A DNA stretch of 42,771 nucleotides from a virus: positions 1 to 42,771 of the IMG/VR virus record IMGVR_UViG_3300030117_004193. The stretch is one strand, 5' to 3'. A program made the position numbers and the translations under genes. Positions within the stretch are counted from its first letter, which is position 1. Every line of letters begins with the position of its first letter. Shown here piece by piece: positions 1 to 6,173 of the stretch. Below the pieces are notes generated by a model. That model made no database searches, was not told the DNA's origin, and saw only the letters and a list, made by a program, of their open reading frames with translations.

Positions 1-1
1 A

Positions 2-40
2 TACGAAATGATTAGACAAGAGATAAAAAGAAAATTCTAA
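2..40 (+). CDS. 3' end of a truncated upstream gene
   Basis: An open frame enters from the left edge and ends in TAA at 38-40; the visible tail is about 12 residues ending RKF. It lies 10 bases before the next start, as expected for a tightly packed operon. The product cannot be named from so little sequence, and this could be chance. Confidence 0.35.
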   Translation, partial: YEMIRQEIKRKF

Positions 41-50
41 ATAAATAACT

Positions 51-239
51 ATGAGAACATATACAAGAGAACAAATAGACAACTTAGCTTTTCATGCAGA
101 AAAATTAGTAGACTATCTAATTGATGATGAAACTAAGCACTATGAGGAAGCACTTCATAGCGGATACGATAAAAAGTATCTAGATAAACATATATATAAT
201 TCAATAAAAGCAATAACTAAAATATTAAACGATGACTAA
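51..239 (+). CDS. Small hypothetical protein, 62 aa
   Basis: A short, charged, mostly helical-looking soluble protein without signal peptide or membrane segment. The ATG follows an A/T-only leader with no Shine-Dalgarno motif. Its stop overlaps the start of the next gene at 232, so the two are probably translationally coupled. No family is recognised; it belongs to the cluster of small early genes at the left of the window. Confidence 0.7.
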   Translation: MRTYTREQIDNLAFHAEKLVDYLIDDETKHYEEALHSGYDKKYLDKHIYNSIKAITKILNDD

Positions 240-513
240 ATATTCACAACAAATAGATGATAAATTACTTGAAGGCATATTAGATTATATGGCTCAAGAA
301 AACCATGGCGAATTTGGTTTTGAAACCCTTGACGCTGAGGACAGACTTAAGGTCGTAGCATTGTTTGTAGATAATCCAACATCATGGGAAACATCTTATC
401 TACATTCGATTGAGACAGAAGATACAGAAGTTATATCTAGTAAAGATAAAACCAATGTTGAAATATTAAAAGACTTAATAGATTACAATAGATTTCCGGG
501 TTATGATGGATAG
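232..513 (+). CDS. Small hypothetical protein, 93 aa
   Basis: Acidic soluble protein rich in Asp and Glu, overlapping the previous gene by 8 bases and the next by 11. Such nested overlaps on one strand support it as a real member of the early operon. I recognise no domain. Acidic small early phage proteins are often host-takeover or DNA-mimic factors, but nothing here shows that. Confidence 0.7.
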   Translation: MTKYSQQIDDKLLEGILDYMAQENHGEFGFETLDAEDRLKVVALFVDNPTSWETSYLHSIETEDTEVISSKDKTNVEILKDLIDYNRFPGYDG

Positions 514-883
514 TGCAAAATATAGATATTGGCAAGCAGAGTATTCTGATTTGATGATTGAATCAGTTTCAGATAGTTTAGTGCTTGAAGCAGAATCTTC
601 ACCAGAATTTTCTGTGGAGGAATTTATTGTTGAGCAAGATTATGTTAGACAATTAATTGAACAATGGATTAAAGACCAAGCAATATATTTAGATACTTCA
701 AAATCAATTGTAGAAAATTTAAACTATGATATATTTGCAGAACATGAATATTATGAGGTAAGACCAAAAGATTGGTACCAAGCATGTGAATGGGCACTCG
801 ATCTTGCTATACACACCGATGATAATATCGAAACCATATACCAAATAACCAACGAAAAATTACAAAAGTTATGGAAAAAATAA
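503..883 (+). CDS. Hypothetical acidic protein, 126 aa
   Basis: Acidic, aromatic-rich soluble protein with several Trp and Tyr residues near its C-terminal half. The start is ATG at 503 or the adjacent in-frame ATG at 506. Both lie inside the previous gene's last codons, and the stop overlaps the next gene. No motif or family recognised. Confidence 0.7.
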   Translation: MMDSAKYRYWQAEYSDLMIESVSDSLVLEAESSPEFSVEEFIVEQDYVRQLIEQWIKDQAIYLDTSKSIVENLNYDIFAEHEYYEVRPKDWYQACEWALDLAIHTDDNIETIYQITNEKLQKLWKK

Positions 884-1131
884 AAGATACTGAAATGAAC
901 GGGGATAACTGGTATATCAAACGACACCCCAAAGATAAAGGTTTGTTTATAGTAAAACATATAACCGTATTCGGAACTGAATCTAAAACTGTAGACTCAT
1001 TAATTGAGGCTATGAAGATTATAGATAAGTTTAAAAATCAAGAAGATTGGATTTTACAAAAGCGTGAAGAGTTTGACGCGTTTATGTTAAACAACGACGA
1101 CTTTAGAAAAGACGCAACAAGTGGCACGTAA
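871..1131 (+). CDS. Hypothetical protein, 86 aa
   Basis: Small soluble protein starting inside the end of the preceding gene. Its stop codon TAA (1129-1131) lies inside the first copy of the 31-bp dyad element (1126-1156), so the gene ends exactly where the repeated regulatory-looking element starts. No recognisable domain. Confidence 0.65.
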   Translation: MEKIKDTEMNGDNWYIKRHPKDKGLFIVKHITVFGTESKTVDSLIEAMKIIDKFKNQEDWILQKREEFDAFMLNNDDFRKDATSGT

Positions 1132-1156
1132 CAAATACGACAATAGTAAGATAATA
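1126..1156 (+). promoter_or_regulatory. Dyad element, copy A
   Basis: Copy A begins ACGTAACAAATACGA and after a fixed spacing ends with a TAAGATAATA block. It matches copies at 2168-2198 and 7888-7918 in length and spacing. It overlaps the stop codon of the 86-aa gene and lies upstream of the KTSC gene. It could be a phage promoter, an operator or an RNA signal; the sequence alone does not decide. Confidence 0.6.
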
Positions 1157-1178
1157 TAATAAATTAAAATAAATAAAT

Positions 1179-1397
1179 ATGAGAAAAATAAATTATGAAA
1201 CTTTATCTGTAGACTCGTCAGCAATACAGTCTATGAGATATTTTAGAAAACAAAGAAGCTTAGTAGTTAAGTTTCAAAATGATGATAACTATTTATATCA
1301 GAATGTACCTGTAAAACTATTTCAAAAAATGAGAAACAGTTATTCGATCGGTAAATTCTTTAACAAGCATATAAAAAATAACTTTCAATTAGGTTAG
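1179..1397 (+). CDS. KTSC-domain protein, 72 aa
   Basis: The whole protein matches the pattern of the KTSC domain family. Near the start is a VDSSAI motif, then a central strand pair with LVVKF and a YxYxNVP motif, and then a SIGKFFN motif near residue 60 before the C-terminus. KTSC proteins are small stand-alone domains common in phages and bacteria. The family has been linked by annotation to RNA or nucleic-acid binding, but its function is not firmly known. It is the first gene after dyad element A, with a 22-base A/T-only leader, so it may start its own transcript. Confidence 0.8.
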   Translation: MRKINYETLSVDSSAIQSMRYFRKQRSLVVKFQNDDNYLYQNVPVKLFQKMRNSYSIGKFFNKHIKNNFQLG

Positions 1398-1412
1398 TTA
1401 TTTATTTTAGTT

Positions 1413-1478
1413 ATGAGTGGAATAATGTCTGGCGGTTTGATTACAAAACGGTCACATAAAAAGGTAATGCCAGAATGA
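1413..1478 (+). CDS. Possible 21-residue miniprotein
   Basis: ATG at 1413 opens a 21-residue frame containing GGLITKRSHKKVMPE, a basic, low-complexity-free tail. It starts 15 bases after the KTSC gene and ends inside a GC-richer noncoding-looking block. It could be a true miniprotein, a leader peptide for the structured region downstream, or chance. Confidence 0.25.
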   Translation: MSGIMSGGLITKRSHKKVMPE

Positions 1479-1591
1479 CCCTTATTCCTCTCTATAAAAT
1501 ATCAGGGCATAAGACCAATGGGCAGTCCTTAGGTTGTTGGGCCCTTGACCAATGTAATTCAAATCTGGGGAGATTTGTTCCTTAAACCTAT
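1415..1591 (+). ncRNA. Candidate structured RNA upstream of the tRNA
   Basis: This stretch has no good long ORF and is visibly richer in G and C than its flanks. It carries a perfect 7-bp hairpin with a GGGG loop (1560-1577), a possible AGGGC/GCCCT pairing (1504-1508 with 1540-1544), and a direct repeat of GACCAATG (1513 and 1547). In an AT-rich genome, a GC-rich untranslated block next to a tRNA is typical of structured RNA. I could not match it to a known riboswitch or phage RNA class. It may be co-transcribed with and processed alongside the tRNA. Confidence 0.35.
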
Positions 1592-1665
1592 AGCGACGTG
1601 GAGAAGTTAGGAATCTCGCTAGGCTCATAACCTAGAGGTCGTCAGTTCGAATCTGACCGTCGCAA
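1592..1665 (+). tRNA. tRNA with CAT anticodon (Met or Ile2)
   Basis: A full cloverleaf can be drawn. The acceptor has six Watson-Crick pairs (GCGACG with CGTCGC) plus an A-A mismatch at the 1:72 position. The D stem is GAGA/TCTC with GG in the loop. The anticodon stem is CTAGG/CCTAG with loop CTCATAA (anticodon CAT). The T stem is GTCAG/CTGAC with loop TTCGAAT. The discriminator is A and no CCA is encoded. It lacks the three consecutive G-C pairs at the base of the anticodon stem that mark initiators. It is therefore probably elongator tRNA-Met or, if lysidine-modified, tRNA-Ile reading ATA, which is used often in this AT-rich genome. Confidence 0.9.
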
Positions 1666-1679
1666 CTAAATTATAAATT

Positions 1680-1805
1680 ATGAAAATAGATATTAAAAAT
1701 GAGCATGTAATGTATATTGAAATAGACGATTACGTGTTTTATATTGATTATAGTTTAGATGAACCTATGATTGATAAATGGCATAAATACAATAAACCAG
1801 AATAA
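1680..1805 (+). CDS. Small acidic hypothetical protein, 41 aa
   Basis: ATG at 1680 follows the tRNA by 14 bases and opens a 41-residue acidic frame starting MKIDIKNEHVMYIEIDD. Alternating hydrophobic and polar residues suggest beta strands. It ends one base before the next ATG at 1807, which supports it as a real gene in the run. No family recognised. Confidence 0.5.
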   Translation: MKIDIKNEHVMYIEIDDYVFYIDYSLDEPMIDKWHKYNKPE

Positions 1806-1806
1806 T

Positions 1807-1992
1807 ATGATGATGTTTTTAAATACAAACGGAAGACAAGGAACCGGTTCATTTAATATTAATTTTGAATTTACCGATGAACAAATCAAATTACTTAAAA
1901 AGTATGGCGATCAAATCACTGCTATATATTACAGTGAAAAGAATAATAAAGGCAAACTAAAAATACAAGCAATTGAATATCCAGAAATATAA
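1807..1992 (+). CDS. Small hypothetical protein, 61 aa
   Basis: A longer in-frame start at 1771 exists but would overlap the 41-aa gene. The triple ATG at 1807, one base after its stop, fits the local gene spacing better. The protein is soluble with a beta-rich C-terminal half. No known domain seen. Confidence 0.55.
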   Translation: MMMFLNTNGRQGTGSFNINFEFTDEQIKLLKKYGDQITAIYYSEKNNKGKLKIQAIEYPEI

Positions 1993-2173
1993 AATAACAA
2001 CAGATGGTGAATTAATAGTTAAGAATGATACTATAAATGAAACACCAAGATTTAGAGGTAACAAAGATGATTTAATTGATTATTTAAATCACAGAGTTAA
2101 AGCAATGGAAGAGCATATAAAGTTTCTTGAATCAGAATGCAATGCTTTATATAGCCAATTACCAATTACGTAA
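1973..2173 (+). CDS. Small coiled-coil hypothetical protein, about 66 aa
   Basis: The frame opens at a TTG (1973) overlapping the end of the previous gene; the next in-frame ATG is much further in, so the true start is uncertain. The C-terminal half (DDLIDYLNHRVKAMEEHIKF and beyond) is a clear amphipathic helix, likely a coiled coil for oligomerisation. Its TAA stop lies inside dyad element B (2168-2198), just as the 86-aa gene ends inside element A. Function unknown. Confidence 0.6.
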   Translation: MNIQKYKITTDGELIVKNDTINETPRFRGNKDDLIDYLNHRVKAMEEHIKFLESECNALYSQLPIT

Positions 2174-2198
2174 CAAATACGAATTAATAAAGATAATA
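2168..2198 (+). promoter_or_regulatory. Dyad element, copy B
   Basis: The first 15 bases, ACGTAACAAATACGA, are identical to copy A. The 16 bases after that end in TAAAGATAATA at the same spacing. It overlaps the stop codon of the upstream gene and lies 5 bases before the next ATG at 2204. A promoter this close to the start would give a leaderless or near-leaderless message, so an operator or RNA-level signal is also possible. Confidence 0.6.
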
Positions 2199-2203
2199 AC
2201 AAT

Positions 2204-2374
2204 ATGAAATTAACAATACTAGATTATACACACGGCAAATTACATATATATAATGTTGATAGTCAAGAAGACGTTATGCACCATGTTGACGCTCATAATA
2301 CTATGAGTATGGAAGCTGACGGTTGGATGTTATCACAAGATAATGAATTTGAAATAATAAGACATGATGTTTAA
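2204..2374 (+). CDS. Small hypothetical protein, 56 aa
   Basis: ATG at 2204 directly follows dyad element B. The 56-residue product is acidic with several His and Met residues and reads as a compact alpha/beta protein. A Trp-containing GWMLSQDNEFE stretch sits near the C-terminus. Its end overlaps the membrane miniprotein at 2364. No family recognised. Confidence 0.6.
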   Translation: MKLTILDYTHGKLHIYNVDSQEDVMHHVDAHNTMSMEADGWMLSQDNEFEIIRHDV

Positions 2375-2456
2375 AGATTGGGACTTCATGGATTACTTTG
2401 CATATATTATGTTAATAATACTTATTTTATTATACGTTAAACTATTTTTTGAATAA
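2364..2456 (+). CDS. Single-pass membrane miniprotein, 30 aa
   Basis: Overlaps the last codons of the previous gene. A polar Trp/Asp-containing start is followed by an unbroken hydrophobic run (AYIMLIILILLYVKLFF), one membrane helix with a Lys near the end. Tiny membrane proteins in phages can act as holins, exclusion factors or host-envelope modulators; which one applies cannot be told here. Confidence 0.5.
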   Translation: MMFKDWDFMDYFAYIMLIILILLYVKLFFE

Positions 2457-2457
2457 T

Positions 2458-2571
2458 ATGAGTTATAAAATATATAAACATTTAGTAAAGTCAAATGTAT
2501 TTGGCATAAGAGATAAAATAAAAAAAGCACAAAAAAGTAATAAGCGCTATGGGAAAAAAAGAGCTAAATAA
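2458..2571 (+). CDS. Very basic miniprotein, 37 aa
   Basis: ATG at 2458 lies one base after the previous stop. The 37-residue product is strongly Lys/Arg-rich toward its C-terminus (KRYGKKRAK) and would bind nucleic acid or another acidic partner. It overlaps the next membrane miniprotein by 23 bases. No family recognised. Confidence 0.5.
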   Translation: MSYKIYKHLVKSNVFGIRDKIKKAQKSNKRYGKKRAK

Positions 2572-2662
2572 AGTTTTAATTTATATAGGGTTACCTCTTT
2601 GGATTATAGCTATAGCGTTTATTATTTTATGTATTATAATTAATAACCTTTGGTTTATTTAA
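2549..2662 (+). CDS. Single-pass membrane miniprotein, 37 aa
   Basis: Short basic N-terminus (MGKKELNK) followed by a long hydrophobic stretch of about 25 residues, consistent with one membrane helix with its N-terminus in the cytoplasm by the positive-inside rule. Its stop abuts the ATG of the 206-aa gene at 2663 exactly, which supports translation. Possible roles include a small holin or an envelope-modifying factor; unproven. Confidence 0.55.
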   Translation: MGKKELNKVLIYIGLPLWIIAIAFIILCIIINNLWFI

Positions 2663-3283
2663 ATGTTATTTGAAAGAAATTTGAAATACTTAAACGACAA
2701 TAGAATATTATACAGACGTGATCCTATCAGTGATATACCAACAGAAAGATACAATTGGGGTTGGTATTATGAAGACGGAACTTATGAATGTTATGCTCTA
2801 TTTCGTAGTAAAGCTAAGATAACTACGTATAAATCTCTTAAATGGCACCTATTAGTGCTATGGTATCTTAATCCTAAAATGACACACTCTGATTTTGATA
2901 CACTTGCAGAATTTATATGTAATAAAGAAAATGGCTTTATAACATTCTATTGTCCTAAAAGAATACAAGAAAAGATAATTGATGAATGTTATTTATATGA
3001 CCAAGAAGAACCACCAAAAAATAAATTAAGAAAAATTATATTCAGAGATAACTCTGGATTAACAACTAAACAAAAACAACAAATAATAGGTAAGTTAATA
3101 GGTAGACAAAAAAAAGCACAACCAGAAGATATATATGAAGCTATGCTGTCTATTAACGATAATAAAGAAAAGATAACAATAAATAAGATTGCTACTATTT
3201 TAAACGTATCTACAAGAACGATTTATAGAAATATAACTAAAGGATTAGTTAACGAAAAATCATTTTTAAATGAAGAGATATAA
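2663..3283 (+). CDS. Putative HTH DNA-binding protein, 206 aa
   Basis: The N-terminal two thirds is a Trp/Tyr-rich globular region I do not recognise. The C-terminus, about residues 165-200, has a helix-turn-helix pattern (KIATILNVSTRTIYRNI) like resolvase or sigma-region-4 type HTHs. It lies directly upstream of, and overlaps by 14 bases, the phage sigma factor gene. A role in transcription control or replication initiation is therefore plausible. The start abuts the previous stop. Confidence 0.65.
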   Translation: MLFERNLKYLNDNRILYRRDPISDIPTERYNWGWYYEDGTYECYALFRSKAKITTYKSLKWHLLVLWYLNPKMTHSDFDTLAEFICNKENGFITFYCPKRIQEKIIDECYLYDQEEPPKNKLRKIIFRDNSGLTTKQKQQIIGKLIGRQKKAQPEDIYEAMLSINDNKEKITINKIATILNVSTRTIYRNITKGLVNEKSFLNEEI

Positions 3284-4025
3284 CGTACAAAACTATATAA
3301 GATATAAAAACGATCTTGATAATAGTTTAATTTTAGCCTCAGAAAATAAATACTCTGAGAGACATACTTTAATAATAGAACACTTACCACTAGTCGAGTC
3401 CGTAGCTAGAAGATTTTCAACGTCCGATCAAGCTTCAGGTGTACTTAGTATAAATGATATGATACAAGCAGGCTCAGAAGGTTTAATATTAGCTATAGAC
3501 AGAATTGATTGGGATGTAGTTAATGAATCAGATGACCCGCTTAAAACTTTAAATTCATTTTTAACTAAGAGAATAAGAGGCGCAATACGAAGAGAGATTG
3601 ATATAAATAGGGGTAACATGCGTATACCTGAATATAAGTTAAATGAGATTAGAAAATCTGATGGTGGCGATAAGAAGATAGTACAAATGTTTTTTAACAG
3701 TATATTTTCTAGCATAGATATTGAATATGAAAATGAAGAAGACAATGTTGCAATGCAGGTACCTGATACAAGTAAACAATATAATATTGATATTATAAAT
3801 AAATACTTATTAGGTTTGATGAAGGCGAATCTATCTGAAAGAGAATATGATGTACTACGTATGAGCTATGGGCTTGATTGTGATAAAATGAGTGCAAAAG
3901 ATATTGCACATAAACTTAACATAGAAGGCACTGCCAACTACGTTCGCGTTTCGCAGATAAAACGAGACGCTATTGATAATTTAATTAGAACAGTTGATAA
4001 ATCACAAGTATTAGATTTTTTATGA
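3270..4025 (+). CDS. Phage RNA polymerase sigma-70 family factor, 251 aa
   Basis: It redirects host RNA polymerase to phage promoters. Region 2 spans about residues 38-110: LPLVESVARRF, then INDMIQAGSEGLILAIDRID, then FLTKRIRGAIRREID. This contains the core-binding and -10 recognition helices. Region 4 spans about 187-240, starting LSEREYDVLRMSYGLD and ending in a recognition helix around NYVRVSQIKRDAIDNL. Region 1.1 is absent and the linker is short, as in group 3 or phage sigma factors. It overlaps the HTH gene upstream and shares an ATGA with the secreted protein downstream. It probably drives middle or late phage genes, perhaps those of the minus-strand block. Confidence 0.9.
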   Translation: MKRYNVQNYIRYKNDLDNSLILASENKYSERHTLIIEHLPLVESVARRFSTSDQASGVLSINDMIQAGSEGLILAIDRIDWDVVNESDDPLKTLNSFLTKRIRGAIRREIDINRGNMRIPEYKLNEIRKSDGGDKKIVQMFFNSIFSSIDIEYENEEDNVAMQVPDTSKQYNIDIINKYLLGLMKANLSEREYDVLRMSYGLDCDKMSAKDIAHKLNIEGTANYVRVSQIKRDAIDNLIRTVDKSQVLDFL

Positions 4026-4345
4026 GAAAATTAATTATATTTTTATTAATGACGAGCTTTTGCTATACGCAAAAACCTCAACCTATACCACCAGAACTAT
4101 ACGGTAGTTGGTATAATTTAGACCAAGAACTTTTAACAATTCAACCTAATGAAACATTTATTAGAAGAGATACTAAAGGTATATTAGCCTCTGGCAAATT
4201 AGAATTAATTGATGGAGAGCTAAGAGTAATTAGAGATGATATAGAAGACGAGTACGAGCTTTTATTTTATATCGGGAATACAAGTTTAATAGTAACAAAA
4301 CCAAGATCAAAACAAGCTTGGGTATTCTATAGACTTGGTTATTAA
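4022..4345 (+). CDS. Secreted small protein, lipocalin-like pattern, 107 aa
   Basis: The first 17 residues or so (MRKLIIFLLMTSFCYTQ) form a signal peptide with a basic start and hydrophobic core. The mature part begins with a PPELYGSWYNLDQ motif. A Gly-x-Trp near the start followed by alternating strands is reminiscent of lipocalin-like or META-like beta-barrels, though this is weak. A periplasmic or surface role, such as exclusion of other phages, is possible. The start overlaps the sigma factor stop (ATGA). Confidence 0.65.
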   Translation: MRKLIIFLLMTSFCYTQKPQPIPPELYGSWYNLDQELLTIQPNETFIRRDTKGILASGKLELIDGELRVIRDDIEDEYELLFYIGNTSLIVTKPRSKQAWVFYRLGY

Positions 4346-4380
4346 GAATTTAAAATAACACGTAATAATATATATACACT

Positions 4381-4911
4381 ATGACAATAAACGAAAAATT
4401 AAGTTTAATTCAACAACAATTCAAAGCGAAAAAATCGCGATATAATTCATTCGGCAAATATAACTTCAGATCAGCCGAAGATATTCTTGAAGCACTTAAA
4501 CCATTTTGCGATAAATATAAAGTTTATTTCGTAATACATGAGGACTTACAAATGGGTTTTGGAAATGATGTTCCTATTATTCAATCGAGAGCACAAATAC
4601 ATGACTCTGAAAGCGAAGCTTTTATTTCAGCTACAGCTGTGGTCGGAGTTGATTTGAATCAAAAAGGTATGCAAACACCTCAACAATTTGGTTCAGCTTC
4701 GTCTTATGGTAAAAAGTATGCTTTAGGTAATTTATTACTTATAGATGATACAGCAGACTCGGATGCAACTAACACGCATGGTCAGGCTACTATGACATCA
4801 GCACAGCTTAAAAAAGCACAAGAATATGTTAAATCAGGCGGTAAAGTTGAAGCTATTAAAAAGAAGTATTCAATGACACCTGAACAAGAAAAGGAATTAA
4901 CAACACTGTAA
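4381..4911 (+). CDS. erf: ERF-family single-strand annealing protein, 176 aa
   Basis: It anneals complementary single strands in phage recombination, repair and possibly genome circularisation or concatemer formation. The N-terminal half matches the ERF core, with SRYNSFGKYNFRSAEDILEA near residues 19-38. The family's hallmark is at about 103-120 (FGSASSYGKKYALGNLLL), corresponding to the GxxSSYxxKY motif. The end is variable. The next gene is a RecE-like exonuclease with no gap, the usual annealase/exonuclease pair. The start is ATG at 4381 after an A/T-rich leader that contains a weak, imperfect resemblance to the dyad element (4359-4378). Confidence 0.88.
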   Translation: MTINEKLSLIQQQFKAKKSRYNSFGKYNFRSAEDILEALKPFCDKYKVYFVIHEDLQMGFGNDVPIIQSRAQIHDSESEAFISATAVVGVDLNQKGMQTPQQFGSASSYGKKYALGNLLLIDDTADSDATNTHGQATMTSAQLKKAQEYVKSGGKVEAIKKKYSMTPEQEKELTTL

Positions 4912-5655
4912 ATGGTAAAAGAAGAAGTCTTAGAAAAACTTAAATCTGACGAACACTATTATGGAGAGTTTGGAAAACAGTATTTAAGTAACTCGGACAT
5001 ATCCGCATTATTAAAAGATCCACTAAGTTTTAAAAAGCCGTCTGAACAAACAGCAGCTTTCTTAGTGGGCGGATACTTTCATACTAGTATACTTGAACCA
5101 GATAAATTACATAAATATAAAATTGTAAAATCTAAAACAAGAAATACTAAATTATATAAAGAAGTATCAGAGGGTGAGTTATGCTTATTAGAGCATGAAG
5201 CTGACCGTATAGATTTAATGCGAGAACGTTTGCTTAGTAACAATGTATGTAAAGATTATATACAAGGTTCACGAAAAGAATCACGTATCAAATACGAACA
5301 ACCGGGGATAGTAAGGTTGTTTGGAAATATGTGGAAAGGTAAAGCAGATATTATAAATGAAGATGAACAATTAATTGTTGATCTAAAAACAAGTGCTGAT
5401 GTAAATAAATTTAAATCATCAGCTTATCGTTATAATTATGACAGTCAAGCTTACATTTATAGAGAAATGTTTGGTTATGATATGTTATTTATTGTAATGG
5501 ATAAAACAACACATCAAATAGGAATATTTGATTGTTCAGATGAATTCTATGAATCAGGTAGAGATAAAGTTATTAGAGCTACTGAAGCATATGAACTATT
5601 CTTTAAAACTGATGGCTTCGACCCATCGCAATATTTTTTAACTAAAACACTTTAA
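4912..5655 (+). CDS. RecE-like PD-(D/E)XK exonuclease, 247 aa
   Basis: Predicted 5'-3' double-strand exonuclease that makes the single strands used by the adjacent ERF protein. Family signatures seen are a GGYFH motif with His at about residue 57; GKADII with Asp at about 146; VDLKTS with Asp 157 and Lys 159; and the downstream YDSQAYIY motif. These are the catalytic pieces of the lambda-exonuclease/RecE type of PD-(D/E)XK nucleases (Exonuclease VIII/DUF3799-like). The ATG abuts the ERF stop codon directly, indicating coupled expression. Confidence 0.88.
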   Translation: MVKEEVLEKLKSDEHYYGEFGKQYLSNSDISALLKDPLSFKKPSEQTAAFLVGGYFHTSILEPDKLHKYKIVKSKTRNTKLYKEVSEGELCLLEHEADRIDLMRERLLSNNVCKDYIQGSRKESRIKYEQPGIVRLFGNMWKGKADIINEDEQLIVDLKTSADVNKFKSSAYRYNYDSQAYIYREMFGYDMLFIVMDKTTHQIGIFDCSDEFYESGRDKVIRATEAYELFFKTDGFDPSQYFLTKTL

Positions 5656-5664
5656 TTTAATATT

Positions 5665-5832
5665 ATGGCAAGAACAAAAAAAAGAACTTGTAGTGTAACA
5701 GGAATTACAACAAGTGAAAGAAACTTTTACGGTAATCAATCACATGTAAAAGCTGTTGATAATTTAAGAAGAACAACTGGTGCAAATAAAATGCAACTTC
5801 AAAGAATGTTTTCTCAATTAAATACATACTAA
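5665..5832 (+). CDS. Small basic hypothetical protein, 55 aa
   Basis: ATG at 5665 after the A/T leader TTTAATTTAATATT. The product is basic, with TCSVTGITTSERNFYGNQ near the start and LRRTTGANKMQLQRMF near the end. It lies between the exonuclease and SSB-like genes. It may bind DNA or RNA given its charge and context, but I recognise no established domain. Confidence 0.6.
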   Translation: MARTKKRTCSVTGITTSERNFYGNQSHVKAVDNLRRTTGANKMQLQRMFSQLNTY

Positions 5833-5833
5833 T

Positions 5834-6145
5834 ATGGCAGGAATAATTAATACAAGCATTAACCTAAGTATGATACCAAAAGATAAAGTTATTACAGGTA
5901 AAAAAGGTAAGTATTTACCTATAACAATTACTGTTAATAATGATGTTGACGCTTATGGTAATCATGGTCCTGTAGCTGTTGCTCAAACAAAAGAAGAGCG
6001 AGAAGCTAAAGAACAAAGAACATTTTTAGGTAATGCTAAAGTAGTTTGGACTGATGGTGAATTCCCTCAGCCAGTAAGAACAGATAGTCAACCTCAGCAG
6101 GCTGCGCCTACAACGCAAGTTGCTCAGGATGATTTACCATTTTAA
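5834..6145 (+). CDS. SSB-like single-stranded DNA-binding protein, 103 aa
   Basis: A short N-terminal beta-rich part (about residues 1-75) is followed by a Gln/Pro/Ala-rich disordered linker and the C-terminal tip QDDLPF. An acidic tip ending in a hydrophobic Pro-Phe is the hallmark of bacterial and phage SSB proteins, where it recruits replication and recombination partners. The body is shorter than a normal OB fold and not clearly matched, so the call rests mainly on the tip, the linker and the position between recombination genes and primase-helicase. Confidence 0.72.
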   Translation: MAGIINTSINLSMIPKDKVITGKKGKYLPITITVNNDVDAYGNHGPVAVAQTKEEREAKEQRTFLGNAKVVWTDGEFPQPVRTDSQPQQAAPTTQVAQDDLPF

Positions 6146-6173
6146 TAATTGAAACAAAAATTAATTTAATTAA

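Noticed and set aside
751-960. Minus-strand frame of 69 codons
   Set aside because: Opposes two overlapping plus-strand genes in an otherwise one-directional block, with no supporting start context.
1500-1591. Second tRNA upstream of the CAT tRNA
   Set aside because: A T-loop-like TTCAAAT exists, but the flanking bases do not pair as a T stem and no acceptor stem can be drawn.
4359-4378. Fourth copy of the dyad element before the ERF gene
   Set aside because: It shares only CACGTAA and an AT-rich tail; the AAATACGA block and the spacing are not kept.
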